A DNA stretch of 64,000 nt from Vibrio coralliilyticus (GCF_024449095.1 NZ_CP024627.1:2604001-2668000); one strand, 5' to 3'. Shown: positions 52,317 to 60,257, counted from the stretch's first letter. The notes: generated by a model not told the origin, from the letters alone. A program made the numbers and translations.

Positions 52317-53666
52317 ATGAGAAAACCAAATATTAAGAATTACTCAGAAGACAATAATGGCGCGGCTGAATTTTCAAAGGATGTCGCTGAATATTTGTTG
52401 GATCAAGACGCAAAGTTTAAATCTCAATATGCTGAAGATATCGACGAGCTGAAGAACATCATTGCTGATATCGAATCAAAGCGAGGCCGGGTAGCATCAG
52501 ATGTTATAACCAATGACGAGCCGCAAGAACTCAAGGAAGCAAAACACCATTTTGCGGAAAAGCTCTGCGAATACTTCAACAACTTCCAAAAGACGAAGAG
52601 CCAAGAGACGTTCAATCAGTTCATGGAGTCTAAAGGCTGGAAGCCACAGAAATCGAGAACTGGCGAGCTTTCTTACAAGAACATGCACACAGGCAACAAT
52701 GCGGCAGTTATTCAGGAACAATTGTTTGATCGCGTTAACTACACGATAGACACAAATAGTAACCTGATCGAAAACATCCCTATTCTTGGCGCAAACTCGA
52801 CGCGTAATAGTGAGGTTATCCAACTAGACACCCGCACAGGTGACGGAACGTTCGCTGAAGTCGATGGGATCATCCCACCGCCAGACCAAACTGACGCGCC
52901 AACTTTTGTTCGCTCGATGTTCCACAGCTTCAAACCACATAAGCATTTCATCATTTCTAACGAGTTCATCAATGAAAGTATTCTTAATGAACCGGTTATT
53001 GATGCGATAAATCGCTTAGTTGTCGATGACATGACTAAGCAAGTTGAGATCGAATTCCTTTATGGTGATTCGTTGGTTTCAGATGCTTATGACGAAGGCG
53101 TGCGCGGTATCTGTCGAGACATCATTGATTATACCAACACTTTTGCAGAATCCTTGCTCGATGACGACACACGCGATCAGCAGTATTTACAGGTCTTTAA
53201 ATCTGGTGTTGATGGCACGCTTCCGGGCGGTAATACTCCAGATTCTGTGGATTGGCCAACCTTTCGAACTCATATTCTAGATATGAAGAATTCTCTGTCA
53301 GTGAACAAATACGGCATGGAACCGAATATCTATATGAACAAGCAAATGTTGCAGGTTTTCGAGATGGCCGAAGACGCTGACGGCAACCCGCTTTACCGTG
53401 AAAACTTCCGTGATGCTCGCGTTACCCATGTGGAAACAATGGAAGTTGTTATCGTCGATAATATGGCTGAATCGTTTGGTGTGGTAAATGAACCAGCGCT
53501 ATTCGTGGGCCACATGGAAGAAGCAATTGGTCGTTTAATGCTTCACGAGCATTACCATGTTGAGCCATACACCAATAAAGGCGCTCTAACGATTTATCAA
53601 GAAGTATGGCATGGAACAGCTGTAAACAATCATGACGCTCTGCGTGTTTATGTCTTAGCAGCATAA
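52317..53666 (+). CDS. HK97-fold major capsid protein A (with N-terminal scaffold-like region)
   Basis: The 449-residue phage shell protein has an N-terminal acidic/helical region (about 1-130) like the scaffolding delta domain that the prohead protease removes. The core then shows the HK97-fold signs: IISNEFINES (212-221) on the spine strand, a following helix with EIEFLYGDS, EPNIYMNKQMLQVF (335-348) with ADGNPLY in the A-domain, and a C-terminal GALTIYQEVWHGTAVNNHDALR. The ribosome site is weak (GGGA). It is followed 10 bp later by a second shell-like gene. Confidence 0.85.
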   Translation: MRKPNIKNYSEDNNGAAEFSKDVAEYLLDQDAKFKSQYAEDIDELKNIIADIESKRGRVASDVITNDEPQELKEAKHHFAEKLCEYFNNFQKTKSQETFNQFMESKGWKPQKSRTGELSYKNMHTGNNAAVIQEQLFDRVNYTIDTNSNLIENIPILGANSTRNSEVIQLDTRTGDGTFAEVDGIIPPPDQTDAPTFVRSMFHSFKPHKHFIISNEFINESILNEPVIDAINRLVVDDMTKQVEIEFLYGDSLVSDAYDEGVRGICRDIIDYTNTFAESLLDDDTRDQQYLQVFKSGVDGTLPGGNTPDSVDWPTFRTHILDMKNSLSVNKYGMEPNIYMNKQMLQVFEMAEDADGNPLYRENFRDARVTHVETMEVVIVDNMAESFGVVNEPALFVGHMEEAIGRLMLHEHYHVEPYTNKGALTIYQEVWHGTAVNNHDALRVYVLAA

Positions 53667-53676
53667 GGAGTCGCCA

Positions 53677-54675
53677 ATGTACAAACGATCTCACAACGAT
53701 ATTAAATACACTCATTATAAGATTGAGCAAGGGAAACAAGTTCCCCCAGAAATGATTCAAGAGCTTGTTACTGATCGCCTTCATATTCGAGCGCGTGAAA
53801 ACTCACGCGTTTTGCGTATGGCCAATACCGGAACGGTAACAAGCCAAGGTGAAAAAGAACCAGTAATGCTATTTCACGCCGATAAAGTAGGAAATATATT
53901 CCATGGCTCAGAAGGCTCGTTTAATAAATTCACTTATGATACGGGGGTTATTTCAAATGAGATATGGAATGAATCTCAAGTTCCACTTCAGTCCACTATT
54001 GAAGACGATATCACACTAAAAGAGGCGGCCGATAAAGCCGCCTTTTTAATCTCCACTATTCTTGGCCCACTTCATTTTGATCCTGAAGTAGATACTGGTG
54101 AAAGTTGGAAGCCTGAAGAGACACGAGACCCGGCATATTTTAAGGCAGTGAAGACGCCTATTAATAGTGACTTAGATAGCCAAGGGGACGACTTACCTAT
54201 AGACCCAAGTGAGTCACCAGAAACCGCAGCAGCTCTCATTGATTCGCTTTTAGATATGCAGGCAGAAGTTAACAGCAACTATTCAGATAATGCGGTTTAT
54301 CTTATTTCTCAGAATACGATGAACATGATTAAAAAGTTGCGAGATGCTGATGGATTTCTACCACTTAAATCAACACCGATTGAGTTTAACGGCGAGATTC
54401 TTAGTTACTATGATGTGCTTGATAAAGCAATCGTTGTCATTGATGGAATCCCTGATTACTCGTTAACTGGAGCCGTTCCTTGGGTGCTTTATGGTGATAT
54501 GAATGCAGCAGTAACAGTAAATGAGCTTGAAGGCTCAGAAAACATGGTGGCTGATAACGTAAGCGTAAAAGGTGCAACTTCTATTTATTACGAAACGAAA
54601 TATTCAGTCCATTCATTGAGTAATAATTCATTGGTCATAGGTTGGAGTGGTCCAGATGTCACACCGGTACCGTAG
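53677..54675 (+). CDS. HK97-fold capsid-like protein B (no scaffold region)
   Basis: The 332-residue protein shares the shell-fold landmarks with protein A: VISNEIWNES (91-100; compare IISNEFINES in A), ALIDSLLDMQAEV (187-199) and AVYLISQNTMNMIKKLRDAD (206-225), then a C-terminal domain with VLYGDMNAAVTV. The long N-terminal scaffold region of A is missing. The most likely reading is a second capsid subunit; a decoration or vertex protein with the same fold is possible. An intrinsic-terminator-like hairpin lies inside the gene (54023-54047). Confidence 0.75.
   Translation: MYKRSHNDIKYTHYKIEQGKQVPPEMIQELVTDRLHIRARENSRVLRMANTGTVTSQGEKEPVMLFHADKVGNIFHGSEGSFNKFTYDTGVISNEIWNESQVPLQSTIEDDITLKEAADKAAFLISTILGPLHFDPEVDTGESWKPEETRDPAYFKAVKTPINSDLDSQGDDLPIDPSESPETAAALIDSLLDMQAEVNSNYSDNAVYLISQNTMNMIKKLRDADGFLPLKSTPIEFNGEILSYYDVLDKAIVVIDGIPDYSLTGAVPWVLYGDMNAAVTVNELEGSENMVADNVSVKGATSIYYETKYSVHSLSNNSLVIGWSGPDVTPVP
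54023..54047 (+). terminator. Terminator-like hairpin inside capsid gene B
   Basis: AGGCGGC-CGATAAA-GCCGCCT followed by TTTT. In frame it encodes EAADKAAF. Shape equals the intergenic hairpins at 52282 and 54713. Confidence 0.55.
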
Positions 54676-54712
54676 GCAATTCTTTTTCTTATCAAAGAGA
54701 GAAATCACACGT

Positions 54713-54738
54713 AAGCGCTCACTATAGAGCGCTTTTTT
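54713..54738 (+). terminator. Intrinsic terminator after capsid gene B
   Basis: AAGCGCTC-ACTATA-GAGCGCTTTTTT, 15 bp before the next start codon. Confidence 0.88.
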
Positions 54739-54752
54739 ATTTCTGGTGAATT

Positions 54753-54977
54753 ATGAAATCAAAAAACATAGCTCTGCGATTAGACGAGGATAACACCCGC
54801 TTAATTCGCTGTTTACAAAATGGGCTTTACACAAAGTTCATAAATGAAGTTCTGAGAGTCTACGGCCCAGATCACCTATCTGTCTTTAGTCAGAATGTCA
54901 TTATCAAAGATATAGATGAAATATTTTCCGATGGCCGTTTCATGGAAGATTTAAAAACAAAGGTCGGTAGTTCATGA
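54753..54977 (+). CDS. Small unknown protein, possible ribbon-helix-helix
   Basis: The 74-residue product begins KSKNIALRLDEDNTRLIRCLQNG, which looks like a ribbon-helix-helix DNA-binding start, but the match is loose. Its stop overlaps the protease start (ATGA), so it is coupled to the protease gene. Could be a regulator of the head genes or a head accessory protein. Confidence 0.55.
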   Translation: MKSKNIALRLDEDNTRLIRCLQNGLYTKFINEVLRVYGPDHLSVFSQNVIIKDIDEIFSDGRFMEDLKTKVGSS

Positions 54978-55498
54978 AGAGAAAGCAACTTGAGTTTGAG
55001 GTTAAAAGTATCTCTGAAACTGGCGCTATCGAGGGCTACTTGAACACGTTTAACGAGCTCGATGCGGCCAACGATATCACTATGCCAGGTGCGTTCAAAA
55101 ACTCCCTTGCCAGGATAGGCCGAGAAGGTCGAAAACTGCCGATGTTACTCCACCATAAACAGGATGTGCCGATTGGCGTCTGGGAGGAGCTGAGAGAGGA
55201 TTCTAAAGGGCTGTGGGGCCGTGGTCAGGTTAACCTAAACGTACAGGCCGGGCGCGAGGCATACGAGCTGGCCAAGCAGGGAGCTTTAACCGGGATATCG
55301 ATAGGTTACTTTGAAATTGATGTAAAACCCAATGCCCGAACTGGTGCAAATCATCTGAATGAGGCCGACTTGCGAGAGGCTAGTTTAGTGACGTTCCCAG
55401 CGAACGATTCCAGCCGTGTAGATAGTGTTAAAGACCGCAAAGAACACGAGGCATTTATTAACACTATGAAAGAGATAAACGAGATACTTTGGAGTTAA
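54974..55498 (+). CDS. HK97-family prohead protease
   Basis: The 174-residue S78/U35-type serine protease matures proheads by removing scaffold domains. Visible are the family start (EVKSISETGAIEGYLNTFNE; YDxxD replaced by LDAANDITMPGAF), His60/His61 in MLLHHKQDVPIG, the nucleophile Ser109 in GALTGISIGY, and LREASLVTFPAN near the end. Its presence supports that capsid protein A is processed. Confidence 0.9.
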   Translation: MKRKQLEFEVKSISETGAIEGYLNTFNELDAANDITMPGAFKNSLARIGREGRKLPMLLHHKQDVPIGVWEELREDSKGLWGRGQVNLNVQAGREAYELAKQGALTGISIGYFEIDVKPNARTGANHLNEADLREASLVTFPANDSSRVDSVKDRKEHEAFINTMKEINEILWS

Positions 55499-55501
55499 GA
55501 A

Positions 55502-55792
55502 ATGGATGTTAATTTTAGCTATCACGGTTTAAATGTGATTATTAACGATGTCGATAAACGACCACATATTGCTAACAAGTTAATGAAGAAACTGGGGCTT
55601 ACTGATTCCGCAAGTTATATAGAATTAGGCGGCGAACACCCAATTAGTGATATTCAGATTGCTAATCAAATTATAAATTACTTATCCCATGTACAGGCTC
55701 ACAATTATAATTTCCCACAAAAACGCGAACTAACTATGGTTGATTTAATTGAATCTCTGAATGAGGCGCTAAGAGGTAATAAGGAATCATGA
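55502..55792 (+). CDS. Unknown 96-residue protein
   Basis: AT-rich gene 3 bp after the protease. The product is mixed charged (MDVNFSYHGLNVIINDVDKR) with no recognised motif and overlaps the next start by 4 bp (ATGA). It may be a head accessory or an anti-helper factor; no evidence favours either. Confidence 0.6.
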   Translation: MDVNFSYHGLNVIINDVDKRPHIANKLMKKLGLTDSASYIELGGEHPISDIQIANQIINYLSHVQAHNYNFPQKRELTMVDLIESLNEALRGNKES

Positions 55793-56076
55793 TTATCATT
55801 GATGGAATTTTAATAGAAAGGTTACGTTATTACGTTGATAATATAGATACTGCATTTTTCATAAAAGATTTATTAAATGAACCTTTAAATAAAATATCTT
55901 TCGAGTCAGTTCATATAGAATCTTGCTGTTATAAGAGTGGAAATAAATACTCATTAGAATCTGAATCAAAACGAGATCTAATTAGTTTACTTAATAATTT
56001 AAGCACTAACTCTTACAATAAATACCTTCATGATTACTTTAATAATGGTGAGTATTTAAAGTTTGAATTCTGTTAA
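55789..56076 (+). CDS. Unknown 95-residue protein
   Basis: Very AT-rich gene. The product begins MIIIDGILIERLRYYVDNID and ends NGEYLKFEFC; no motif recognised. Start overlaps the previous stop (ATGA). Confidence 0.55.
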   Translation: MIIIDGILIERLRYYVDNIDTAFFIKDLLNEPLNKISFESVHIESCCYKSGNKYSLESESKRDLISLLNNLSTNSYNKYLHDYFNNGEYLKFEFC

Positions 56077-56080
56077 TTTA

Positions 56081-56100
56081 AAGGCCGTTAACTCGGCCTT
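56081..56100 (+). repeat. Intergenic stem-loop
   Basis: AAGGCCG-TTAACT-CGGCCTT: perfect 7-bp stem 15 bp before the next gene, without a T run. It belongs to a set of hairpins placed just before genes in this element. Confidence 0.6.
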
Positions 56101-56115
56101 ATCAAAGGTATTAAT

Positions 56116-56451
56116 ATGCTTTACTACAAAGATGAAAATGGTAATGAATTAAAGAAGAAAGAAATATCTATATTATGTGAAAACATTATAGATGTTGAAA
56201 CAATAAATAAAATACTGAGAGACAAAAGAAATATAAATGCTTTTAAAGAATGTGAAATATCATACTATGAAAAAAGTAAAGGATTAATTAAATCCCCGAA
56301 CGTAAGAAATATTAATGAAAATAAAACGGTTAGTTCTGAATATAAAAGAAAGCTATTAGCTCATATATTAAAAATAGAATCGGATAAAGTTAAAGCAGGA
56401 TTCAATCATTTGTTCGATTTAGGCTATGTGTACGTTTTTAAATTCTATTAA
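56116..56451 (+). CDS. Unknown 111-residue basic protein
   Basis: Very AT-rich, lysine- and asparagine-rich product (MLYYKDENGNELKKKEISIL). Its last residues (FDLGYVYVFKFY) resemble in style the end of the preceding small protein (EYLKFEFC). No family recognised. Confidence 0.5.
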   Translation: MLYYKDENGNELKKKEISILCENIIDVETINKILRDKRNINAFKECEISYYEKSKGLIKSPNVRNINENKTVSSEYKRKLLAHILKIESDKVKAGFNHLFDLGYVYVFKFY

Positions 56452-56460
56452 GGGAATAAT

Positions 56461-56904
56461 ATGTCATTACCTAAACAGTGCAATTATCCTGGCTGTAAAG
56501 TGGTTGTCTATGATGGAAACCCTCGCTGTAACAAGCACAGAAAGGATAACAAGGACAATTATCAAAGGCTCAGAAGCTACAGAAACAAATCATTCTATGA
56601 CAGCCAAGAATGGAGAAAATTATCTAAACTGAAACGAACTATAACACCACTATGCGAGGTGTGCTTATATGAGAATATCACTACTCCAGCAGAGGTAGCT
56701 GATCATATAAGAGAGATAGAAGATAGACCAGACTTAAAGTATTGCATTAATAATCTTATGAGCCTCTGTAGGACATGCCATAATATAAAGACTAACCAAG
56801 TAGCCATGAATAGAAATAAAGGTACTTTAAGAAAGTATTATTGTGACTATTTCAAATTAGTAGATTTAATTAAATTAAATGCAAATAAAGTTATCGGAAA
56901 ATAA
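56461..56904 (+). CDS. HNH endonuclease
   Basis: The 147-residue HNH nuclease of phage type has an N-terminal cysteine cluster (CNYPGCK...RCNKH), then PLCEVCL, the His of VADHI, Asn in INNLMSLC and the final CRTCHN. In many cos phages such a nuclease sits beside terminase and helps genome cleavage. Here no terminase is recognised, so it may act with a helper's terminase. Confidence 0.88.
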   Translation: MSLPKQCNYPGCKVVVYDGNPRCNKHRKDNKDNYQRLRSYRNKSFYDSQEWRKLSKLKRTITPLCEVCLYENITTPAEVADHIREIEDRPDLKYCINNLMSLCRTCHNIKTNQVAMNRNKGTLRKYYCDYFKLVDLIKLNANKVIGK

Positions 56905-57027
56905 TGTAATTATTATTTTAAAGGGGGGGATATTTCTATAATAAGACACATTAAGACTATTCGCAGCAATCTCAATTTCACGCGAACTTAATTTCAAACC
57001 TTTTTTGAAGCCCCTCCTACTCTATTA

Positions 57028-57046
57028 AGCTGCAATTCATGCAGCT
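57028..57046 (+). repeat. Stem-loop before the RepA-like gene
   Basis: AGCTGCA-ATTCA-TGCAGCT, ending at the ribosome site (AGGA) of the next gene; could mask it or be a repressor site. Confidence 0.55.
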
Positions 57047-57058
57047 AGGAATTGTTAA

Positions 57059-58102
57059 ATGACAGAAGAATCATATAATATTTCAGAGAATGAATTGCTG
57101 TCTAACCTTGGTGCGTATACTAGTGATATGTTGGCTGATAATGCCTCATACCCTGATTACTTGATCGACGGATTAATAGAACGTGAAACGATAGGATTAT
57201 GCTACGGTAAATCGGGAGTAAAGAAGACATTCTTAATGCTAGAACTTGCTCACTGTGTAGCGACTGGGCGTAGCTTCTTTGGTAAACGTGTCAAACAGGC
57301 TGGCAAAGTGCTTTATATCGCTGGAGAAGGAAAGCATGGGCTAGGAAGAAGACTAAAAGCATTAAGCTTGAAACATGGTCCAACAGAAAAGATATTCGTC
57401 ATCCCAAATAGTGAAGTAATGAACAATGCTTATGCCGAGAAGATCGCTTTACTGGTCCAAAAAGCAGATATTCGGCTCATCATCTATGACACTTTTAATC
57501 AGTTATTCCCACATGTAAATAACAACGATTCAGGCGAAACATCCAAGGCAATCCACTTGATTAGAAAAATATCTGAGTTGGGTGGCTGTACTTCTATCAT
57601 CATCCATCACACAGGAAAAAACGCATCAAAATCAGCCGAAGGTTCTCATACATTTGAATCTAACGTCGATTTCAGGCTCCGTTTGGAACGTTCAAGCGAT
57701 TACATCCAAGTGCTGAACGATAAACAGAAAGACGGTGAGCTGGCCAAACCTTTCATCTTTGACGTTGAGCCAATCAAGCTTGGAATCTACGACGACAACC
57801 AAAAAGAAAGCACATCGCTTGTAGTGTGTAGACCTAATGAATCACTTAGTTTAGCCATGAGAACCAAGCTACCCGAAGAAATGAAGGGAACCAACCAAGA
57901 TAAGCTTCTAGCAGTGATAACTAGTCTCTACCTAGAACAGGTGAACACTTCAGGTAGTGAAGATGTCGTGGTAGAAATCCGTGATGTCAGAGAACTAATG
58001 GCCATCCACAATCTTAACTACCACCCACAGACAATGAAACGTCTATTAGACGATCGCAGAGTTGAAAAAGTAGGCTCCGGCTATAAGCCGAGCAACTTTT
58101 GA
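57059..58102 (+). CDS. RepA-like replicative ATPase/helicase (AAA_25)
   Basis: The 347-residue RecA-fold ATPase is like plasmid RSF1010 RepA and satellite replication helicases. It has Walker A GKSGVKKT (50-57), Walker B RLIIYDTF (about 139-146) and the HHTGK motif after it. The C-terminal part (RELMAIHNLNYHPQTMKRLL) looks like a winged-helix DNA-binding domain. The iteron-like cluster begins 36 bp after its stop, so gene and origin are adjacent. No primase gene is recognised. Confidence 0.85.
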   Translation: MTEESYNISENELLSNLGAYTSDMLADNASYPDYLIDGLIERETIGLCYGKSGVKKTFLMLELAHCVATGRSFFGKRVKQAGKVLYIAGEGKHGLGRRLKALSLKHGPTEKIFVIPNSEVMNNAYAEKIALLVQKADIRLIIYDTFNQLFPHVNNNDSGETSKAIHLIRKISELGGCTSIIIHHTGKNASKSAEGSHTFESNVDFRLRLERSSDYIQVLNDKQKDGELAKPFIFDVEPIKLGIYDDNQKESTSLVVCRPNESLSLAMRTKLPEEMKGTNQDKLLAVITSLYLEQVNTSGSEDVVVEIRDVRELMAIHNLNYHPQTMKRLLDDRRVEKVGSGYKPSNF

Positions 58103-58137
58103 CAGCTCGCCAACTTAATCTTCCACACCTAAACATT

Positions 58138-58394
58138 TGTGATCTCACATCGATCACAACAGTGATTGTGATTTTCAATCACATCTCTAAATCACAATCC
58201 CATAATATTCATTTAACTCCAATTTTATCAACAACTTAAATTCGTCAGAGAAGATCACAAAGCATGATCACAACTATAAAAATGTAATGTGATCCCCCCC
58301 TCTCTCTCTAAGAGAGGGGGAATCACTCACATAGTCACATCACTTGGTTTGGTTACTGTGTGGAAGACTAAGTTGGCAGGTGATCACGATCACA
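58138..58394. repeat. Iteron-like cluster of (G/A)ATCACA repeats, putative origin
   Basis: The heptamer GATCACA/TGTGATC or AATCACA/TGTGATT occurs at 58138, 58152, 58167, 58177, 58190, 58253, 58266, 58288 and 58388, on both strands, with near copies at 58161 and 58382. The cluster also holds a perfect 10-bp inverted repeat CCCCCTCTCT...AGAGAGGGGG (58296-58320) and an AT-rich segment (58200-58250). Next to a RepA-type gene, this fits a replication origin. Confidence 0.65.
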
Positions 58395-58798
58395 AAGGCA
58401 TTAAATCAATTTTGGAAGATCTCCATACCTTTTTTATTACATTATCAGCATGTTAGTTGGTAAATACACTCACAGCGAGTGAAAAACAAAAGGATGTTTT
58501 TTAACCAATTGAAAAATCGAGGTATTTACGAAGACAGGAATCGAAGGTAAGGTTCTGCTCGCGTGAACTGAAGGTGTTGGAGCACCTAGCAGTCAAAGAG
58601 AAACGCAACCAACAAAGGAAATTACATTCCTCTCTTTTTTCACGAGCCACTGAATTCTAGGTGAATCGCGTAAAAAGTAAACCCTCTCAGGTTTAAGTGG
58701 TCGACAATTGATCACCGTTGCTTCTCTCAAGACTCCAAGCTTTAGCCCTTCAAGTGCATGTGACTGACCCTTTGATTTCAGTCATTCGTTGCCGTACC

Positions 58799-58824
58799 CA
58801 GACTAGAAAAAGCAGACCGACCAA
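58799..58824 (+). repeat. 26-bp direct repeat, copy 1
   Basis: CAGACTAGA-AAA-AGCAGACCGACCAA; identical to copy 2 except for the three central bases. Confidence 0.85.
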
Positions 58825-59403
58825 ATCTATTTTTTTCTCCCGCCAGCGAATTCAAATAAATGGGTGTTACCAACGGGTAACGCATGAATCAAAGCATCCA
58901 ATACAATACTAGCCGTAGAGATTTTTACAGGTGACGGCCGCGTTTTGAGTAACGTCGGGTTATTTGTGCGAGTCGATAGAGGGCTACGTCAGACTTAACA
59001 CGCCGGGATGGTGTCAGTGTCTGGATAATCTGTTACATGGTGATACTTACTAAAAGTTAGTTGATGACAGACAACGTAAACTAATTTGCATTGGCTTACT
59101 GGTGACGCGGTAAACCACGTTGTTTGGAAGTCGGGATGTGTGCCCCGGCGGGCAAGGTGCTTGGCGCTTCCTCCGTAGACGTTCGTGAGAACTGAAACCC
59201 TCGGAAATTTGCGCAGCAGATAAAGCTAGTAGGTTGGATTTACAGGTTTGAGATATCTCAGATCTAACATAAAAATCGAATAGAGACGGACAGGACAAGG
59301 CTAGTGCATCGACTGGCATCACCCTAAACCCCTCTAGATGACTCCTATTGCCCTAAAACAACAAAATCCCCAATAAAGGGGATCTTGCTGACTTAAAACT
59401 TAG

Positions 59404-59429
59404 CAGACTAGACGCAGCAGACCGACCAA
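59404..59429 (+). repeat. 26-bp direct repeat, copy 2
   Basis: CAGACTAGA-CGC-AGCAGACCGACCAA, 605 bp after copy 1 and 172 bp from the right attachment core. Confidence 0.85.
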
Positions 59430-59600
59430 GATCACGCGTTGCCACTAAGCAATAAATTCTTATATCTACAGATACAGCAAGACCACTCTACGAGAGAGTG
59501 GTACTTGAATATTCAGGGAATCGAATCTAGGATGTACCCGTTATGGGTAACTTTGATTGCGAGTTCTCTGAATAATATCCTTGTAAAACAAGGACTTAAT

Positions 59601-59622
59601 AATGGTGCCGAGAGAGGGACTC
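59601..59622. repeat. Attachment site attR within leuU 3' end
   Basis: Same 22 bp as 48485-48506, here forming the CCA end and T-arm of the intact leuU. Confidence 0.92.
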
Positions 59623-59686
59623 GAACCCTCACACCTAAGGCACTAGCACCTCATGCTAGCGTGTCTACCAATTTCACCATCTCGGC
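59603..59686 (-). tRNA. leuU: tRNA-Leu (GAG)
   Basis: The 84-nt class II tRNA has encoded CCA. Anticodon loop ATGAGGT gives GAG; the variable arm (TGCCTTAGGTGTG region) and the T-arm GGGTTCGAGTCCC are present. It lies 15 bp after secG as in E. coli secG-leuU. Its 3' end is the integration site of the 11 kb element. Confidence 0.96.
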
Positions 59687-59701
59687 AGCTAAATCTTTAG
59701 C

Positions 59702-60037
59702 TTATTGAGGAATTTCGTCGCCTGTAGGGGCTGGAACTTCACTCGCAGCATCATCAGCTTGTTGGATAACTTGACCTTGAGTCGGGTCAACCCACTGAGA
59801 TTCAGTTTTATGAGTCGACATGTTACCTAGCACTAAGCTAAGGATGAAAAATACTGTTGCAAAAATTGCAGTCATTCGGGTTAGGAAGTTACCTGAGCCG
59901 CTTGCGCCAAACACTGTGTTTGATGCGCCTGCACCGAATGAGGCTCCCATATCTGCGCCTTTACCTTGTTGAATCAGTACTAGGCCGATTACACCAACCG
60001 CTGCCAACAGGTAAATCACAAGTAGAACTGTAAACAT
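59702..60037 (-). CDS. secG: Preprotein translocase subunit SecG
   Basis: SecG is the small SecYEG partner with two transmembrane helices joined by the conserved QQGKGADMGASFGAGAS loop. ATG 60037 (AGGTGG upstream) gives 111 residues; a GTG three codons earlier (60046) is less likely. In E. coli glmM precedes secG; here an empty interval and the end of a GNAT gene precede it. Confidence 0.96.
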   Translation of the reverse strand: MFTVLLVIYLLAAVGVIGLVLIQQGKGADMGASFGAGASNTVFGASGSGNFLTRMTAIFATVFFILSLVLGNMSTHKTESQWVDPTQGQVIQQADDAASEVPAPTGDEIPQ

Positions 60038-60257
60038 GATTTCCACCTATGTTCCAAATTGTTGAGCCAGCGCCGCTCGAAAACTTTTTGATGTTTTTGA
60101 ACAAGGCTAGCGACCTCCTTATCGAAGGCCGAGCAATACTAGCGAAACGTTATTACGCTGACAAGTAGAATTTTTCAAAAAAAGACGACTTGATGCCTAA
60201 GCGGTCAAAAAAAGGACAAAAGTCATACTTTTCTCGTTATTCGCCTAGGTTTTATGC

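Larger units (their letters stand above)
58395..59600. other. 1.2 kb region without recognisable genes (right end of element)
   Basis: No frame here has plausible coding character. The region contains a 26-bp split direct repeat (58799-58824 and 59404-59429), several short stem-loops (ATCCCC-AATAAA-GGGGAT near 59366; CCACTCT...GAGAGTGG near 59484) and a GC-rich structured-looking stretch (about 59100-59220). It may hold integrase arm sites, a packaging signal, an RNA gene or remnants. Confidence 0.5.
48485..59622. mobile_element. Integrated capsid-encoding phage satellite-like element in leuU
   Basis: The 11.1 kb element is bounded by 22-bp direct repeats of the leuU 3' end, with a tyrosine integrase at one end. 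It carries a toxin-antitoxin pair, two minus-strand unknowns, two HK97-fold capsid-like genes, a prohead protease, small unknowns, an HNH gene, a RepA-type ATPase and an iteron-like cluster. No terminase, portal, tail or lysis gene is recognisable. Several genes are markedly AT-rich compared with the flanking core genes. Size and content fit a phage satellite better than a prophage; a decayed prophage remnant is the main alternative. Confidence 0.85.

Noticed and set aside
53677..54675. Capsid-like protein B as a portal protein
   Set aside because: It is too short for a portal and shares shell-fold landmarks with protein A.
59050..59322. 90-codon minus-strand frame in the gene-free part of the element
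   Set aside because: No ribosome site or family resemblance; Cys/Pro/Ser-rich chance composition.
59439..59708. 89-codon plus-strand frame over leuU
   Set aside because: Its C-terminal half is the antisense of tRNA-Leu and attR.
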